Assembly (NCBI RefSeq): GCF_021155765.1
Contig: NC_060112.1
Location: 17,236,001-17,300,000, forward strand
Reading direction: 5' to 3'
DNA: 64,000 bases
DNA from: Diprion similis
Taxonomy: Eukaryota; Arthropoda; Insecta; Hymenoptera; Diprionidae
In this document: piece by piece, positions 12,903-25,107 of the stretch
Layout of the letters: each line of letters opens with the position of its first letter
How positions within the stretch are numbered: position 1 is the stretch's first letter
Translations under genes and position numbers: made by a program
The notes under the pieces: generated by a model
Seen by the model: the letters and a program-made list of their open reading frames with translations, nothing else
What the model was told of the DNA's origin: nothing
Databases searched by the model: none

Positions 12903-15900
12903 AAGTTATAAAATTCCTCTTTTTACGAGTTCCGTCAATTTGACAATAAAAGCGGTCAATAAGAGGTAATAGAACTGTTGTTAATTATCGTTAATCGCTT
13001 TCTTTAGTTCAGACTCTGCTGGGCTGATCAGGGATATATACGGCTGTAATAATAGAGAATGGAATTGCTGATATGTACTTTCTATATAGCTGTTCAAGCG
13101 GTCGTTCACACGTTAGAGCCAAGTTTATTACCGTTCGTTAACGCGTCTCCACGTGGTCAACGTGTCTCTGCCAAACTTGTATTTGATGCAGCATACATCT
13201 AACCATGAGGTGATAGAGATAAGGTGTCTTTCATTTTTTTCGCTTCCCGCGATTAAAAAACTTGTTGCAAATGGCAGGTATTTCTGCACAAAATCTAAAA
13301 GTTGAAAGTTGTCTTTCAACAGTCGTTGAAACTCCAAACTATGCCCAACAGACATTTTTATATAGAATTTTTACATAAAACTAACTTTTGAAACGTCCGA
13401 GCTACGATTTTCCTGTTCAATGTTGGATTCTCTTGTGAAAAGCGTAATTTTCTACAAAATGCTTCCAGAATCGAATCTGTATTATTAAATGCGGCTTTGT
13501 GGTAAGAGTTTCAGAGAAAAATTACATCTTCCCTACTCTGCGTTATGAGAAATGGAAAAACTCCCGAGTTCTGAGAGGAATCTTTAAAAATTGTGTTCTT
13601 GTGCCATTTATGACAGGTTTTTCACGTGAGAGCGAGAAAAAATGTTGCTTTGAACGGACATTTGAAAACTTTTCTTCTAAACTTTTTGCATCAACATTTG
13701 GTTTTCAGCCAATTTTTATATGAATTATTATGTACTCCTTACAATTGAAAATACGTCTCGAATGCAAGATTGCAAGAGAAAAAAAAAAAAGAAGTAAAAA
13801 AAAAACTATCAATCATCCCTCCGATGAAGATCACAAACGTGCTTTCTAGGATAAAAATAACAGAGCGCGTCCTCGACGAAGGTATAAATATAGCGATTAG
13901 AGATAGAACCGGATGAGGGTGTGAACCTAATAAGTACGAGTATAATCCGTACGTAATATATGTACTATACGTATGTATAACAACGATATGCCTAAACGAC
14001 GTATACACACGAGCTCCAAAAAGGTCCTGCGCAGAGCTTTGACAGCGTGGGACTATACATATGGTATAGTGTAGATATATACATAGTTGCCACCACGAGA
14101 CAATTTTCCTCTCGTCCGTATTTTCTTATCTTATTTATCGACGCGTAAACCCCTTTCGTGGCTCGCCGACAATCCTTGGATCCCGTGGATCGTATAAATA
14201 TATGTTGGTACATACATTCAATCGTGGATAAGGGCTCACGTATTCGTATGCAAATAAACTTTAAGGAAGATTCATGATATGTCCAATAAAATTTCTTTAA
14301 AAGAAAGATAAATAAACAAATAAATATACCTGCATAAATTTAAGCTTTTTTTATTTTACTTTAGGCATTGCATGTAAGAAAAAGAACTTTGCAAGAAAAA
14401 AAAAACACCATGGAATAAAGTATGCACAGAATTAGGGATAAGTAGAAAAAAAAATATTAAGAATGACCGTTGTACCAATAAAATTCACGAGAAATTCTGT
14501 GCCACCGAACGATCGATGGAACGAAGCCAAAATGTGAATAAGCGAGGTAGATAGACCGAGTGACAACAGATTGTTTGGCTGAACGTCAATTGAGCGGTCC
14601 TTGTTCACACCTCAGTGTATCCTATAGGTATCTATCCAATTACAAAGCTCTGGGAGAAAATTTTACGACGTACCTACAGCTGAGTGCTGCTGATAATGAC
14701 TGCTACACTGCACAGCAGGAGGATTGAAGCTATCGACAAGATCATTCGGCGTTTAATTTTACCGTTGAAACAATATTCTTCAGATGGAGGTTACACAGCT
14801 GCGCTTATGGGGTGAAAAGAATTGATCCCCGTGTGGAATATTGAATTATGCTTGGCAAAAACCATTTTTTGTACATTGGAAATTTTCAATATTCTATAAT
14901 ATATACGTTTCGATTCAACAGAGATGACATAGTATAGTTTTAAATATGAATTTGAAAGTAAGGATAAAAATGAAAAGTTCTCTACATGATTCACAGCCGC
15001 GTGTATGATGTATTTTTGGATGTGTGTATGTATATCAAGTTTCATTCTTACCCGAGGATTATGGTGGCTGCAGCGCCAGTTTATTGGCAGTAAAAATAAA
15101 TCGCTCGTTTGTGATACCTTAACTACGAACACGGAGACTGAAAACTATAAACGTCGAAAAATTAAAAAAGGAGAAAAAAGCGATACGCTCCAAGAAAATT
15201 TTCATTTTCTCAATTAAATAGAAAATTCTGATAAAATTAATATCTTTACAATAACGGTTTAAATATTTTTTGAATTACAAAACTATATTTTTCACTTCTG
15301 ACAAAAAATAAAAGTAACCACAAGTATAAATTATCCTAGGTGTACACGGATTAAATTTCAATTGCCGATTATAATTAGCCTGTGCGTCACGCACTACAAT
15401 ATGAAGCGGAGCTCTATACGGTACGCGGCGATACGTAAATAAAAATAAAAGAAATTTACGCACGCGACACGCGAGCAAAACACAACTTGTAAAATCGATA
15501 GACTCGCATCGTGTCGTGAGTCACGAGCGTTGCCCCGAGTGATCGAGACCGATTGTCGGATAGTAAACATATAAATAACTATTACAATAAGCTGTAAATA
15601 GCTAAGAGTTTTCTGGTAAACAATTTTTACACTTCGATTTACGTTGATCGGTGTGCCAGTAACGAAATTAACCTGTCATCCACTGCATTTATGTATATAC
15701 CTAACAGCCGCTAGACACGATATATTGTATAGCATATAACTTACGATTGTAGCCCGCGGATTCTATCCACCTTATACCTTGATTGACCAAAAACACGAAC
15801 TTGAATTGTTTCTCTAATCGACAACCGAGCCGCTACGTCACGATTCGTACCTAATTTTCTATGCCATTTCCTTACGATTCACTGAAAGATCATGAATCAT

Positions 15901-18900
15901 TTTACGTCTTTTTCGTAATTTTGAGCGATTTTTTATATACACACAGTAATGTTCATTAATAAGTTCTCAGTGGCTCACTATTATTATTTTTTTTTTTTTT
16001 TTTTTTCCATATTAATTCATCGAAACTGAAACAAGCTTTCTTTCTATGGAACTTTTGCTTGTTTATGATCAATGTATGGTTTGTTTCTGCTATCACTTAC
16101 GTCACTAGTCATTGGCATATAAAACTTGCATAGAACGGAAACTCGTTCCAGTTTTAATTACAAAGAAAAAGTGAGTCACTTATTGTGAGAACCTATTAAT
16201 TAATATGACTGTACATAGTTCCATATAGAGAGTGAATTTTTGAGATTACGTGCATATCGCGGCAACCTGTAATATGAATTCATTAATGTTTGTCGCCCTG
16301 ACAAAACAACTGCTCGTCTAGTCGAGTTTTCGCGCAAGCGCATTAAGCCATTCGGTCGTTAGCGACTCATTCTGTATATATGGAAGATTGAAGATGACTT
16401 CCAATAATTTGATGTGCCTTTTTTTAATTTCGAATACTTTAGCAACTAATATAGCAAAATTTTGTAAGTTCGCCATTATGGAATTCAAATGCTGTATGTT
16501 TCCACACCATTAACTTGATCCGATTCTAATAACTGATTTCTATTGGTCCTGAATAATTTATATGGGAGAAAAAGAGATGAGAGAAAAAATTAGGAGCGCA
16601 ACAACCGCAAGACAGGCCGGTGTCAGTGGACGAAAGAAAATCAGTTTGAAACTGGCAATTTCCTTTGATCATCGCGCGGTATTTCCGATCAGCATGGCTC
16701 GGTAGGCATTATCGGAAAGAAGGAGGAACCACCCGGTCCTGCGGGCGACTCCCTTTGGAAGAGAGACGCATGCTCGGTCGACCGGACGTTGACGAAATCC
16801 AATTATTAGGTGGTGGATATAGAGCTACTTCGTAGATATATAAGCCATGTGGGTTTTCTCTTCTTCCTCTTTATTTCAGCAGATTGTCGCATCAAGTAAG
16901 ATAATCAAAAATTTCACTATTACGAATATATATATATATATGTATATATATTCTTTTTTACCTACACCATAAGTTCCGTCGTACCAAGAGAAATTCTAGT
17001 TTTGATTACTATTTACTACTAACTATTTACTATTAACTTCCTTAACTAGTTTCATTTTTTTCCTAATAATGGTAAAATAGAGTACTGGATACAAAATGAA
17101 AATGAGTTTTGCAATCGTAACCAACAAATCGAGTGTGAGTTACTATATTTTTATCACGAAGTCACTCATATTGCGATAAATTGGTACCGATGGAACAACA
17201 TAATAATGTTAGCACGTTATTTGGTAGCTAAAAAAGTGCAGTCAAACAAACAAACGGCCTCAATGTTGCAATGATCAAAAAGTACAAGTTATTAAAAACT
17301 CCAATTACGTTTAATAGTTACTTGTGCTACACGTTCGTGCAATTTCAACAACATTTGAACCGTTAGTTTCAGCGATAATCATTACTACAGTTTTCTAGCA
17401 AATATGAAAATTGAATTTATCTCCAAGTGCCTTTTTTAAAAAATATACTTTATTCTTCAAATGAAGTATATTGATTGATAATATATTGCGTGTCCACGTA
17501 TTAATATTTAAGACTTTGGATAAATTGAGCTAACTTTGTCGCCGGTAATTTCTTTCATCCAAACTTTTCTATCGGCTTTCTATTCACTTCTATCGACCAT
17601 TTTTTGTATAACACAATAAATTGTGTTTATTTATAACTTGAAAGAACGGTTGTATTTTATAGTTTTGATGTATATCTATAACAAAACGATCGTAATAACT
17701 ACGTACACTGTGTACATTATATCGTATAGGGAGACACTGTTTGAAAGAAAATTTTTATTTCCAAACAACCGGAAGTGGCGCACATAAGCCAATTCTACCA
17801 TACTTGCAACACGTGCAACGGTAACCAAGCTCTCCCCTTACAGATACATCCATATGCCTGGCCGTAAACGTGTATATACGTCAAAGTTCTGTCCAGGTCG
17901 TAAAAATGTGTTGAAAAATTTAAGGGCTGGGCCGCGCATGTGCGTTTGAGGGGTCAGCCGGCATTCCAGCTACACATATATGTATAATACCTAAAGGGCG
18001 TTGGAAACATCTGTCGATTTTGCACGCTTTCCTGCACCGTAAGGTACAAGCAAAATTATACTGTTGTATTTTCCCTCTTCAAACGTCACGTTGTTCACAT
18101 TAACTTTCATCCTTTTCATCCTTCTCTACTTTGTTTTTTTTCGTCGACTCTGCATTTCTTGAATTGAATTTTGATTTCATGGAAATTGTTGCATTTGAAT
18201 TGGACAATAATTATATCATTCGATGGAATATCAATTGAATAACTACAAGGTACAAGACCTTGTATCAGCAAATACTACGTTGTGTTTAAATGTAAAAGGG
18301 ACGCGGAAAGTATATTTTAACCGTATTTCATGCGTCGATATTACCGCCAGAGATAAGGCATACGGGGAATCATGGATAGGGGGACTGACTAGAAGTGAGT
18401 TGGCCCACGTGGTGAACTTTCAGTGCGCTTATACACTCGAGGGTTGTAGCATGCCGCACACGCCGGTAGATATGGTGTATAATAAGCGAGGAAGGGAAAC
18501 TCATGAGAGAACCATGCAGGAGGCCATGCCACATACACTGTCCCCCGCATATTACCAAACCCGAGGGTGCGACACACGGCGTTTGAAATCCACGACGAAG
18601 AAGAAAGCTTTGAAACTTAACGATTTAACAATTTCTCACAGCTCCCTAACTTTCCTCGTATCTCTTTTATGCCTCGGATATCTCGTCATTTTCTATTGCA
18701 GTTATACGAAGCAGACATTAGGTACCTACATGTCGATAATTTTCTACTTGTTTGCATTGATATTATACTACAGATAAAACTTTATCACGCATGCGCGTGT
18801 ATGTGGTACACATGTCAAGATGGAGATAGGGGTGGACTGACATGGTAACAAAGCGACGCCGCGAAGGAAAGGAACTACGTGAGATGGGTTGACGTCGTGA

Positions 18901-21900
18901 GACAACGTGGGGGACGCCGAGCATTCTGATGTGGAAAACGTGGAAAATGATAGAACCAACCACGTTCAAAGTGTGACGGTAGATGAATTTCAGTTATCAA
19001 GCTAACCACTTTCCTCCTTTGGGTCGTTACTGATTGTTTCTAGAAATTCGCGAGCTAGGCGCGTCTTGATGGATGGATAGTGTTGATACATATCCTCGGA
19101 ACAATGGCAAGCTGTACAATGATAATAGAACATTACACAACCAAGGCTGCTGCAACGTTCCACGCGAATTGAAAGTATGCAGGACGTCTCACCCACGCGC
19201 CAATCCGTACAAGTCTCGAGATAGCGATAATTGCAAACATTGCACGTGCAGATAATGCGAAATGTTATTTGTCGAAAGTGACGATAAAAGATGTGTCATT
19301 TGTTCGATTTGATACACCAGTTAAAAATTAACGAACTAACGTAAAGTTCAATCCAATCTCATCGGAACAACATCTCTTCTAGCTGATCGTATAATACTTC
19401 TTTATAATCGATGAAATCAACTTTAACGAATCATATACACGACACGAAAGTTATTTTTGAGCTATGATTTCTTATTGGAAAATAGTCTAGATGCACAGAG
19501 TTACCTAAACTTAATTGTTTTCCTACTTGAAACTTGTCACATCATCTTCATCGAAGGGATATAGAAAACATGGTCGTCAAGTATAACACTGAATTACGAC
19601 CTAAGTGCATGTATATAACGACAGTTAGATAAGGTGGTCCAAATAGCAAAAATCGTTCCTCCTCCCTCTAGTTCAGCGAGCTCTTAATTCTACAAATAGA
19701 TTCGCGTCAACTAGAGAGAATCGAAGTTGCGTCACTATTCGAACTGGCGCGACTACTTGACCGAGTAGCAGCAGCTTGTGGCCGTCCCATATGAAACCAA
19801 CGAAAAGCCGTTTCCGCCTAGACACACGACGACAGTAACTCTATTTTTGTTGGATCAACTCCGTCCATCTAGCTGCTCACCATTGTCCATGAACCTTTGC
19901 AGCAACCCGTTTAATCAGAAAACTATGCAGCATGCCATGGTCCGCATTTCCTTTGCCCAAAGTTTGGAATTATGAGTGTGCGATGGGTACATAATGTTGG
20001 ACTATATTTAACCCTGTGCAGTGTGCAAGGACCGATTAAATGTGTCCTCGATACGTTACGTTCCTCGTATTCGCGCGTTACCTCATCGCGGTAGAATTAC
20101 GGCAAACTTGTCGCTATTAGTGAAATCTCAGGAAGTTTTTTAGTATTTTTATTTATTTATTTTTTTCAACATTTCAGCGTGTGGCTTTGAACTTATCGCG
20201 ATTCTGTGCAGGAAAAAAATTTCCATAACTTAAGAATCAGTAATTCAAGCTCTATGGCAATTTACTTGCTATACACATCAAATAGGTCCATATACTCATA
20301 GACAGACACAAGTCAACTTTCGAGCACGTTTAATGAAAGTAATTCTACCGTGAAGGAGTATTAAATAATTATGGTCAGGCCCCAAGCCCATTGCTTCTAG
20401 GCCTACACACTGCATGCCTCAAAGCGGAACTTTTAACCGGCGAGTTCCTTGATCTCGAGAGGAGGCGGTCTAGATCGCGATTGGCAAAAAGAGATGCGGA
20501 GAAATATAGGTACAACACAACGCGCATTTCATAGGAACTTCTTACGTTAGAGCGATCGAAGGCCAAAATTCTAATTTTTTTTTCTCCTTTCCCATAGTTT
20601 TATACTGTTTATATTCTTATATATTCTCCAGAAGTGAAAGTAAGAAGTCTGGCAGAAGCAGTGTTCGGCCCAGTCCTCGATTCTCACTAGTAGAGTCGTA
20701 AATTTCCGGACTTTTTATACGCAGGGTATAATAATATCATCGTACAAGCAACGGCTGCCGGGTCATTGATCCCCGAACGGACAATACAATTGTAGACGGA
20801 CTTTGAGAACTTCTATGTTGTATGCAATTTTGTTACGATTATAAGTAACCTACGGGAAACATTCAAGACTGCATCCTGCAGACCTTGCAACAAATTGGTA
20901 CCAGAGTCAGCTAAAATTTCATAATCAGTTACCCCACTCCTAAATTTATGTGCAACTATAAGCTATGGATCCGTCGCTCGTCTAACGATGCGTAAAGTTA
21001 AATCAAGATTATACACTGCACTTATAAGTCGGTGTAGATAAAGTTATTCAGTTCTATGGATCAGGGGAGAACTTTTTCTTTCGTTTTATTGAAAGTCAAA
21101 TGTTCGATATCCTGGGTAGATGTATATATCGTATCAAACGGCCGCATTTTTGAAGCAATGTGTATAAATATATTTTAAACATTACATAAAACCGGAATAT
21201 CCCGCATCGTAAACCTGTTTGAATGATGAAATTTAAGTGGAGAATAGGGGAACAAGAGGGGACAAGCGAATGATAATCGATGCATCGCGCGCGCTGCTGC
21301 GTCTCTTTTCCGGTTCTATTCTTTTTATCTCATTATGCATATCTAGCCTCCAGCAGCCGTTGACTGCTTGCCCATAACTCCACCCCACTTGCATTACCTC
21401 CATACATACATACGGGTGATTTGTGAATTATTTAAAAACATGACTCTCCGGCGCTTACGGCTCTAGATATATATAACGCTTACAACTGGTCGTGTGATGT
21501 TGGTGTAAAAACAACCCATGACGGTAAAGCGATGAATAATTTTATAATGTCGTAATCCGTTGCATGATCGGAAATGAACGAAGTCAAATTGGAAAAAGGA
21601 AAAGAAAAATTTTACAAAAAATCGTTCAATTACCTATAGATCACTGACCGTTAAATTCCCAATATATGCGATGAAAAGCGTAGAGTTTTGGTATACATGA
21701 TACCTATAGATACGTATTATACGTATTAAAAACGTAATATCGTACGTGTCGAAAACCATCTACTACATAAAGAAACAAGAACGTATGAATATGTGTATAC
21801 GTATATGTATAATTTTAGCGTCTGATACACTGTCTCGGGTTTAAAATAACCCTCGAAGAGCGATCGTACCCTTCGTGCAGCAGCAACATACGTACTTTCG

Positions 21901-22757
21901 TCGTTGCAAATTTCAACAAATTTTATTCAAGGCATAAACGCGGTCTCGAACCCGGTGCATCGCACGCATTACGATTACCTCGTTATCACCGCCGAGGTAA
22001 TTCATTGTCAGTAAATCCAAGGGCGAAATCAGTCGCAAGAGTTTAAAAAAAACATAAACAAGGGGTGCTGGTAAGTGCTGCGAATGGAGGAACAGCGGGA
22101 AAAGGGGAGGGATCGGGGTTGCGCCCAGATGCAATCAATACAGCTGCGCTATAGCGTCAGAGGACAACTACGTCACGCTACCATTTGTTGCATCTCAAGT
22201 TACAAACATAGCTGTTCGATCGAGTGTACGTAGGTCACATACTTATCGTTTGAGGCATTCGAAACAAAAGAAGATCCACAGTTCGTAAGAGCGGGAACTT
22301 CGATTGGAGGTCGAGATATAGAGCGAAAAAAACTGACAATCGTTGGTTTTAATGCAATTTTTTCCCCCCTTACACACAGTCAACGCTAGTAAATTTGTTG
22401 GTTTACTTATGTGTACTCAACGCAGATCAAATTAAAAAACTTCTGTGGCTTTATGTGGACTAAATTCACACAGATATTTAGGAACTTTATAGGGACGTTC
22501 AGATTTGACATTATTACACGGGCAGATTTAAGGGAAAGAAAAAAATATCGTTACAAGAATAAACGTCATGACAGTTTGTTGTAAACGTAAATCTCCACTT
22601 TTGTGGCGATGACAATTAAGAAGATCGAGCGGGAACGACGTAGGTGGTAAGGGTGGTAAGGAAAGAGAAAAATAAAAAAAATATCGCTCACCCAAAATAT
22701 GAGATTCACAAATACGAGGAGGTACTTGATGACTCCGTAACAACCGGCCAACCCCAT
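7266..22757 (-). CDS. Tetraspanin (CD63/Tsp42E-like), 4 coding exons
   Basis: Tetraspanins are four-pass membrane proteins that organise receptors and adhesion molecules into microdomains at the plasma membrane and on endosomes. Coding exons on the minus strand are 22757-22692, 8313-8002, 7861-7598 and 7418-7266. All junctions are phase 0 with GT-AG borders and give 264 aa. Visible landmarks are the N-terminal GCYGVIKYLL, TM1 at about residues 10-37, TM2 at about 55-76, TM3 at about 83-105, a large extracellular loop (about 107-228) with CCG at 148-150, SCC at 187-189, and Cys197 and Cys216, and TM4 at about 230-256. The short tail ends SSDRYKA and lacks a clear GYxxΦ lysosomal signal. Six loop cysteines are typical of this class. 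Intron 1 is 14.4 kb (8314-22691). The family call is firm; the exact orthologue is not. Confidence 0.93.
8587..8628. repeat. CCGAAA-type hexamer tandem repeat
   Basis: Several imperfect copies of CCGAAA stand in a row, with one CCAAAA variant, inside tetraspanin intron 1. It is a short satellite-like tract and is not coding in any supported gene. Confidence 0.8.
10490..10625. repeat. Purine-rich (GA) low-complexity tract
   Basis: The plus strand is almost all A and G, in runs such as GGGAGAGAAAG. The minus-strand open frames across it (about 10414-10744) are Phe/Leu/Ser-rich by-products of this composition. Confidence 0.6.
10763..10790. repeat. Poly-T tract
   Basis: Two long T runs are separated by a single G. 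A reverse-strand poly-A tail of an old retroposon is possible, but no retroposon body was recognised next to it. Confidence 0.75.
12383..12402. repeat. (TA)n microsatellite
   Basis: About ten TA dinucleotides in a row, inside tetraspanin intron 1. Confidence 0.8.
12871..12900. repeat. (CAG)10 trinucleotide repeat
   Basis: Ten uninterrupted CAG units lie in tetraspanin intron 1. No supported reading frame uses them, so this appears to be a non-coding microsatellite. Confidence 0.9.
15987..16006. repeat. Poly-T tract
   Basis: A run of about 20 T residues in tetraspanin intron 1. Confidence 0.75.
16837..16844 (+). promoter_or_regulatory. TATA-box-like motif
   Basis: TATATAAG follows a locally GC-richer stretch (about 16600-16800) and precedes a pyrimidine-rich segment ending in TTTCAG. 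It could be a core promoter for an intronic transcript on the plus strand, or an enhancer component. No gene downstream confirms it. Confidence 0.2.
16926..16951. repeat. (TA)n microsatellite
   Basis: An imperfect TA run interrupted by TGTA, inside tetraspanin intron 1. Confidence 0.75.
18223..18777 (+). CDS. Orphan 184-codon ORF, possibly not a gene
   Basis: A single open frame of 184 codons lies inside tetraspanin intron 1 on the opposite strand. The predicted protein has a polar, cysteine-containing first two thirds and two hydrophobic stretches near the C terminus, roughly residues 143-160 (LTFLVSLLCLGYLVIFY) and 168-182, followed by the end of the frame. I recognise no family. It is longer than most chance frames in this DNA, but no supporting splice sites, promoter or coding bias could be shown. 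It may be spurious, a young gene or a remnant. Confidence 0.15.
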   Translation: MEYQLNNYKVQDLVSANTTLCLNVKGTRKVYFNRISCVDITARDKAYGESWIGGLTRSELAHVVNFQCAYTLEGCSMPHTPVDMVYNKRGRETHERTMQEAMPHTLSPAYYQTRGCDTRRLKSTTKKKALKLNDLTISHSSLTFLVSLLCLGYLVIFYCSYTKQTLGTYMSIIFYLFALILYYR

Positions 22758-23060
22758 CGTTCGTCGTTAGGTGAACCTGGGAAACAGTCACTTGTTTTGA
22801 CGCTCGATCCCACAACACAAGACACTCGCGCTACTGGCACTGGCGATATCGCGATCTTGGCGAAACTAATCGATGTTTATTTTCGAATCGGGCTAATCGG
22901 CGTGCCTCGAGCTCCCCGTAAATCAACGCGGGAAATCAACCGGACCCTGCGGGATGTTCCCAGCAACTGGCTCTCGCGCCCTAGCGGCATAAGCAGAGTA
23001 AGCAGACGCGCTCCTTAACTTGCGGAGGGTGGAGCCGCGCTGTCAACTGTCTCCGACCCC

Positions 23061-23098
23061 CCAATCAGCGCCCGGCGTCGTTCCGTGTCAGCCAATCA
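23061..23098 (+). promoter_or_regulatory. Two CCAAT boxes near the tetraspanin promoter
   Basis: CCAATCA occurs at 23061-23067 and again at 23092-23098, 31 bp apart, about 300 bp upstream of the minus-strand tetraspanin start codon in a GC-rich patch. Paired CCAAT boxes are a known NF-Y promoter arrangement and work in either orientation. Assigning them to the tetraspanin promoter is inference. Confidence 0.4.
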
Positions 23099-23792
23099 AA
23101 TTCTTTGTTATTGACAGTCAGCTGCCGCATCGTTCAAATTAAATCTCTAGTTTTTAATGAAATATGTTTTGCGGCGTGACCCGTGGATCAACATTCGATC
23201 CAGATAATACGGTTATCTTGGTTTACCGCAATTCCGGCTTAGCTCTGGATTAGCGATAAAACCGAGTCATAACTGTTTTACCATTCAAACTAGCTGCGAT
23301 GCTAGAACGATGGGCGAAAATTCTTGCTCCTTGTCTCTCACTGATTGTGAATCGTTAGCTTTTGCTTATTTTAACAGCTACTGTGGACTGCTGTCGGGGC
23401 TCTTGTGTATGCATTTACACGAATATTGACGTCACGTTGCTTGGCAAAAAGATGTGTCATGAAAAGTCGAGTTTCATGCATCGTAGTCACACGATAAACC
23501 CGACATGACAATCACTACGAGCCGCATTCAATTGGAATGTTTAACCAGTATTCACACGTATTATGCGGTCAGAGTTATTACAGGTATGCCGGAAGCTATT
23601 ATGACTATAAGCTATACTTGTATGATGGTAAAACTCTCTAGACGAGAAATTCGACGTGAAAAATTGAATGTAAATTATATTTGATATTTTTTGAGACATT
23701 TGTATTTGAAAAATGACATTTCAACAATTTTACATCGCTGTGATACAGAAGCTATGCTTCGATCCCTGCCATCCCTGCTTCACGGGTCATGA

Positions 23793-23818
23793 GCCTAACC
23801 TCGCCTTACCTAACCTAA
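23793..23818. repeat. Short CCTAA (TTAGG-type) interstitial repeat
   Basis: Imperfect copies of CCTAA/CCTTA are clustered. TTAGG is the ancestral insect telomere unit, and short interstitial copies are common. Confidence 0.5.
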
Positions 23819-24253
23819 TCTTAATGCCGAGTTACAACTAGCGGCTGTAACCAGATTCTTCTTCTTTTTTCTTATGGCTATGCCCCCATAGAGGAAGTGG
23901 TAAGCAGGTTTAGTACGCACGAAGCGAATAGGTAATAAAATTGAATAATAACGTGTGAGGATTTAGTTCCGGAGTGGGAGAACAATTGGATAGAACGTTA
24001 TTATCATTCTTTGGCGCGGCGGCAGCGAAATCTCTGTAATTTTTACTCGCGCGGTACACCGCTGGTGCACATGCTATACTCTAACCGAGAAATATGTTGA
24101 CGTTTATCGGCGGGCGTTCGTCGAGCGACGCGGGGCGCAGTGCCGCTGGATACAAGCAACAGCTCCAAGCACATCGTGGATGATCGTGGCTCCCGCTCGA
24201 ACTGAAAACTGTGGACAGCCCGCCCACAACACGGGAGCCGAGAGCCGAGAGAG

Positions 24254-24263
24254 CAAAATGGCG
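24254..24263 (+). promoter_or_regulatory. YY1/Pho-like motif at a possible NCAPH2 transcription start
   Basis: CAAAATGGCG matches the ATGGC core of the YY1/Pleiohomeotic motif, in the GC-rich block upstream of NCAPH2. The embedded ATG opens a 14-codon frame and is followed after ATGGCGAG by a GTGCGT donor-like sequence, so this could also be the end of a 5' exon. Evidence is limited to the motif and its position. Confidence 0.25.
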
Positions 24264-25107
24264 AGGTGCGTTTTGATTCCGCGTCGATTCGTCTATTTTT
24301 AAAGGTAAACCACATTTTAATAATGATTATTGAACAACGAATTCACGTTTGGCTGTGCGAATGCTTTATTGAATAGTTCTGACGGGTTGTCGCGCTAATC
24401 CGTGCGGTTGAATCAGAGAAAACGGCGTTAAAATAACCCGAGGCAGGCTCGCGCGGGCTCGAGTTTGCCATGTCGTCTTTTGAAACACCAGCGCATCCAA
24501 CCACTTATTCGAATTTTCTTATACCTACTCCGATCACATGCCGCTGTGTTTACATGGTTTTTGCGGCATGCAATCGGTGCCTTCGAGGATCAAGGATGCG
24601 TCGAAACGAGGCTAGCTATCGTCAACGTATCTTACTTATTTATCACGCGTTTTCGTTTAATATACGACCAGCATATTATCCGTATTAAGAACAGAAGCCA
24701 ATGAAATTTTGGTTACACAGGTGTTCGGTATTTGCATTACTTCATGAATATATTATGAATTCTTATGATAATTCACACTTTGAACTGGTATACACTCTGG
24801 AATAGTTCAATGGCACTTGCGTGTCGTGTAAAATTATTTAAGAATTGATGCGTGTGTGTTCCCAACTCTCTGACATTGCATAATTTTTTGTGCTTCAAGT
24901 TCAGTTGGGCACGGCATGCGGAGATCGTTGCTCCCCAAACTGGTGTCGTTAATTGTACATTCTTTAAGCAAATTGCGCAAGGTAATACTATCGAGTTCGA
25001 TAGGCTGGCAGCATTGCCGAAACTGTTGTTTGACTTATTTCTTATCTGTTGAAAGACCATTATCATAGAAGAAGCCTTCTTGTTCAAAATCAGGACTGTG
25101 TTCAAGT

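Larger units (their letters stand above)
8314..22691 (-). other. 14.4 kb first intron of the tetraspanin gene
   Basis: The intron runs from a GTGAGC donor after the TTTTGG exon end to a TTCTCCAG acceptor before the second coding exon. It is mostly AT-rich and contains a CCGAAA hexamer array, a purine-rich block near 10.49-10.62 kb, long homopolymer and TA runs, a (CAG)10 array, a GC-richer patch with a TATA motif near 16.6-16.85 kb, and one orphan ORF at 18223-18777. No other protein-coding exon could be supported inside it. An intron this long in an insect often holds enhancers; that is inference. Confidence 0.85.
22758..25107. promoter_or_regulatory. Shared intergenic region between divergent tetraspanin and NCAPH2 genes
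   Basis: The two start codons face away from each other across 2.35 kb. The left part (about 22.76-23.1 kb) is GC-rich and should hold the tetraspanin 5' UTR and promoter; the right part (about 24.0-24.5 kb) is GC-rich and probably belongs to NCAPH2. The stretch between is AT-rich with a short CCTAA repeat. Small open frames (24465-24704, 24470-24688, minus 24773-25132) have no recognisable product and are treated as chance or UTR frames. Confidence 0.55.

Noticed and set aside
22644-23018. 124-codon plus-strand ORF
   Set aside because: It lies antisense across the tetraspanin first exon and its GC-rich promoter and has no recognisable domain.
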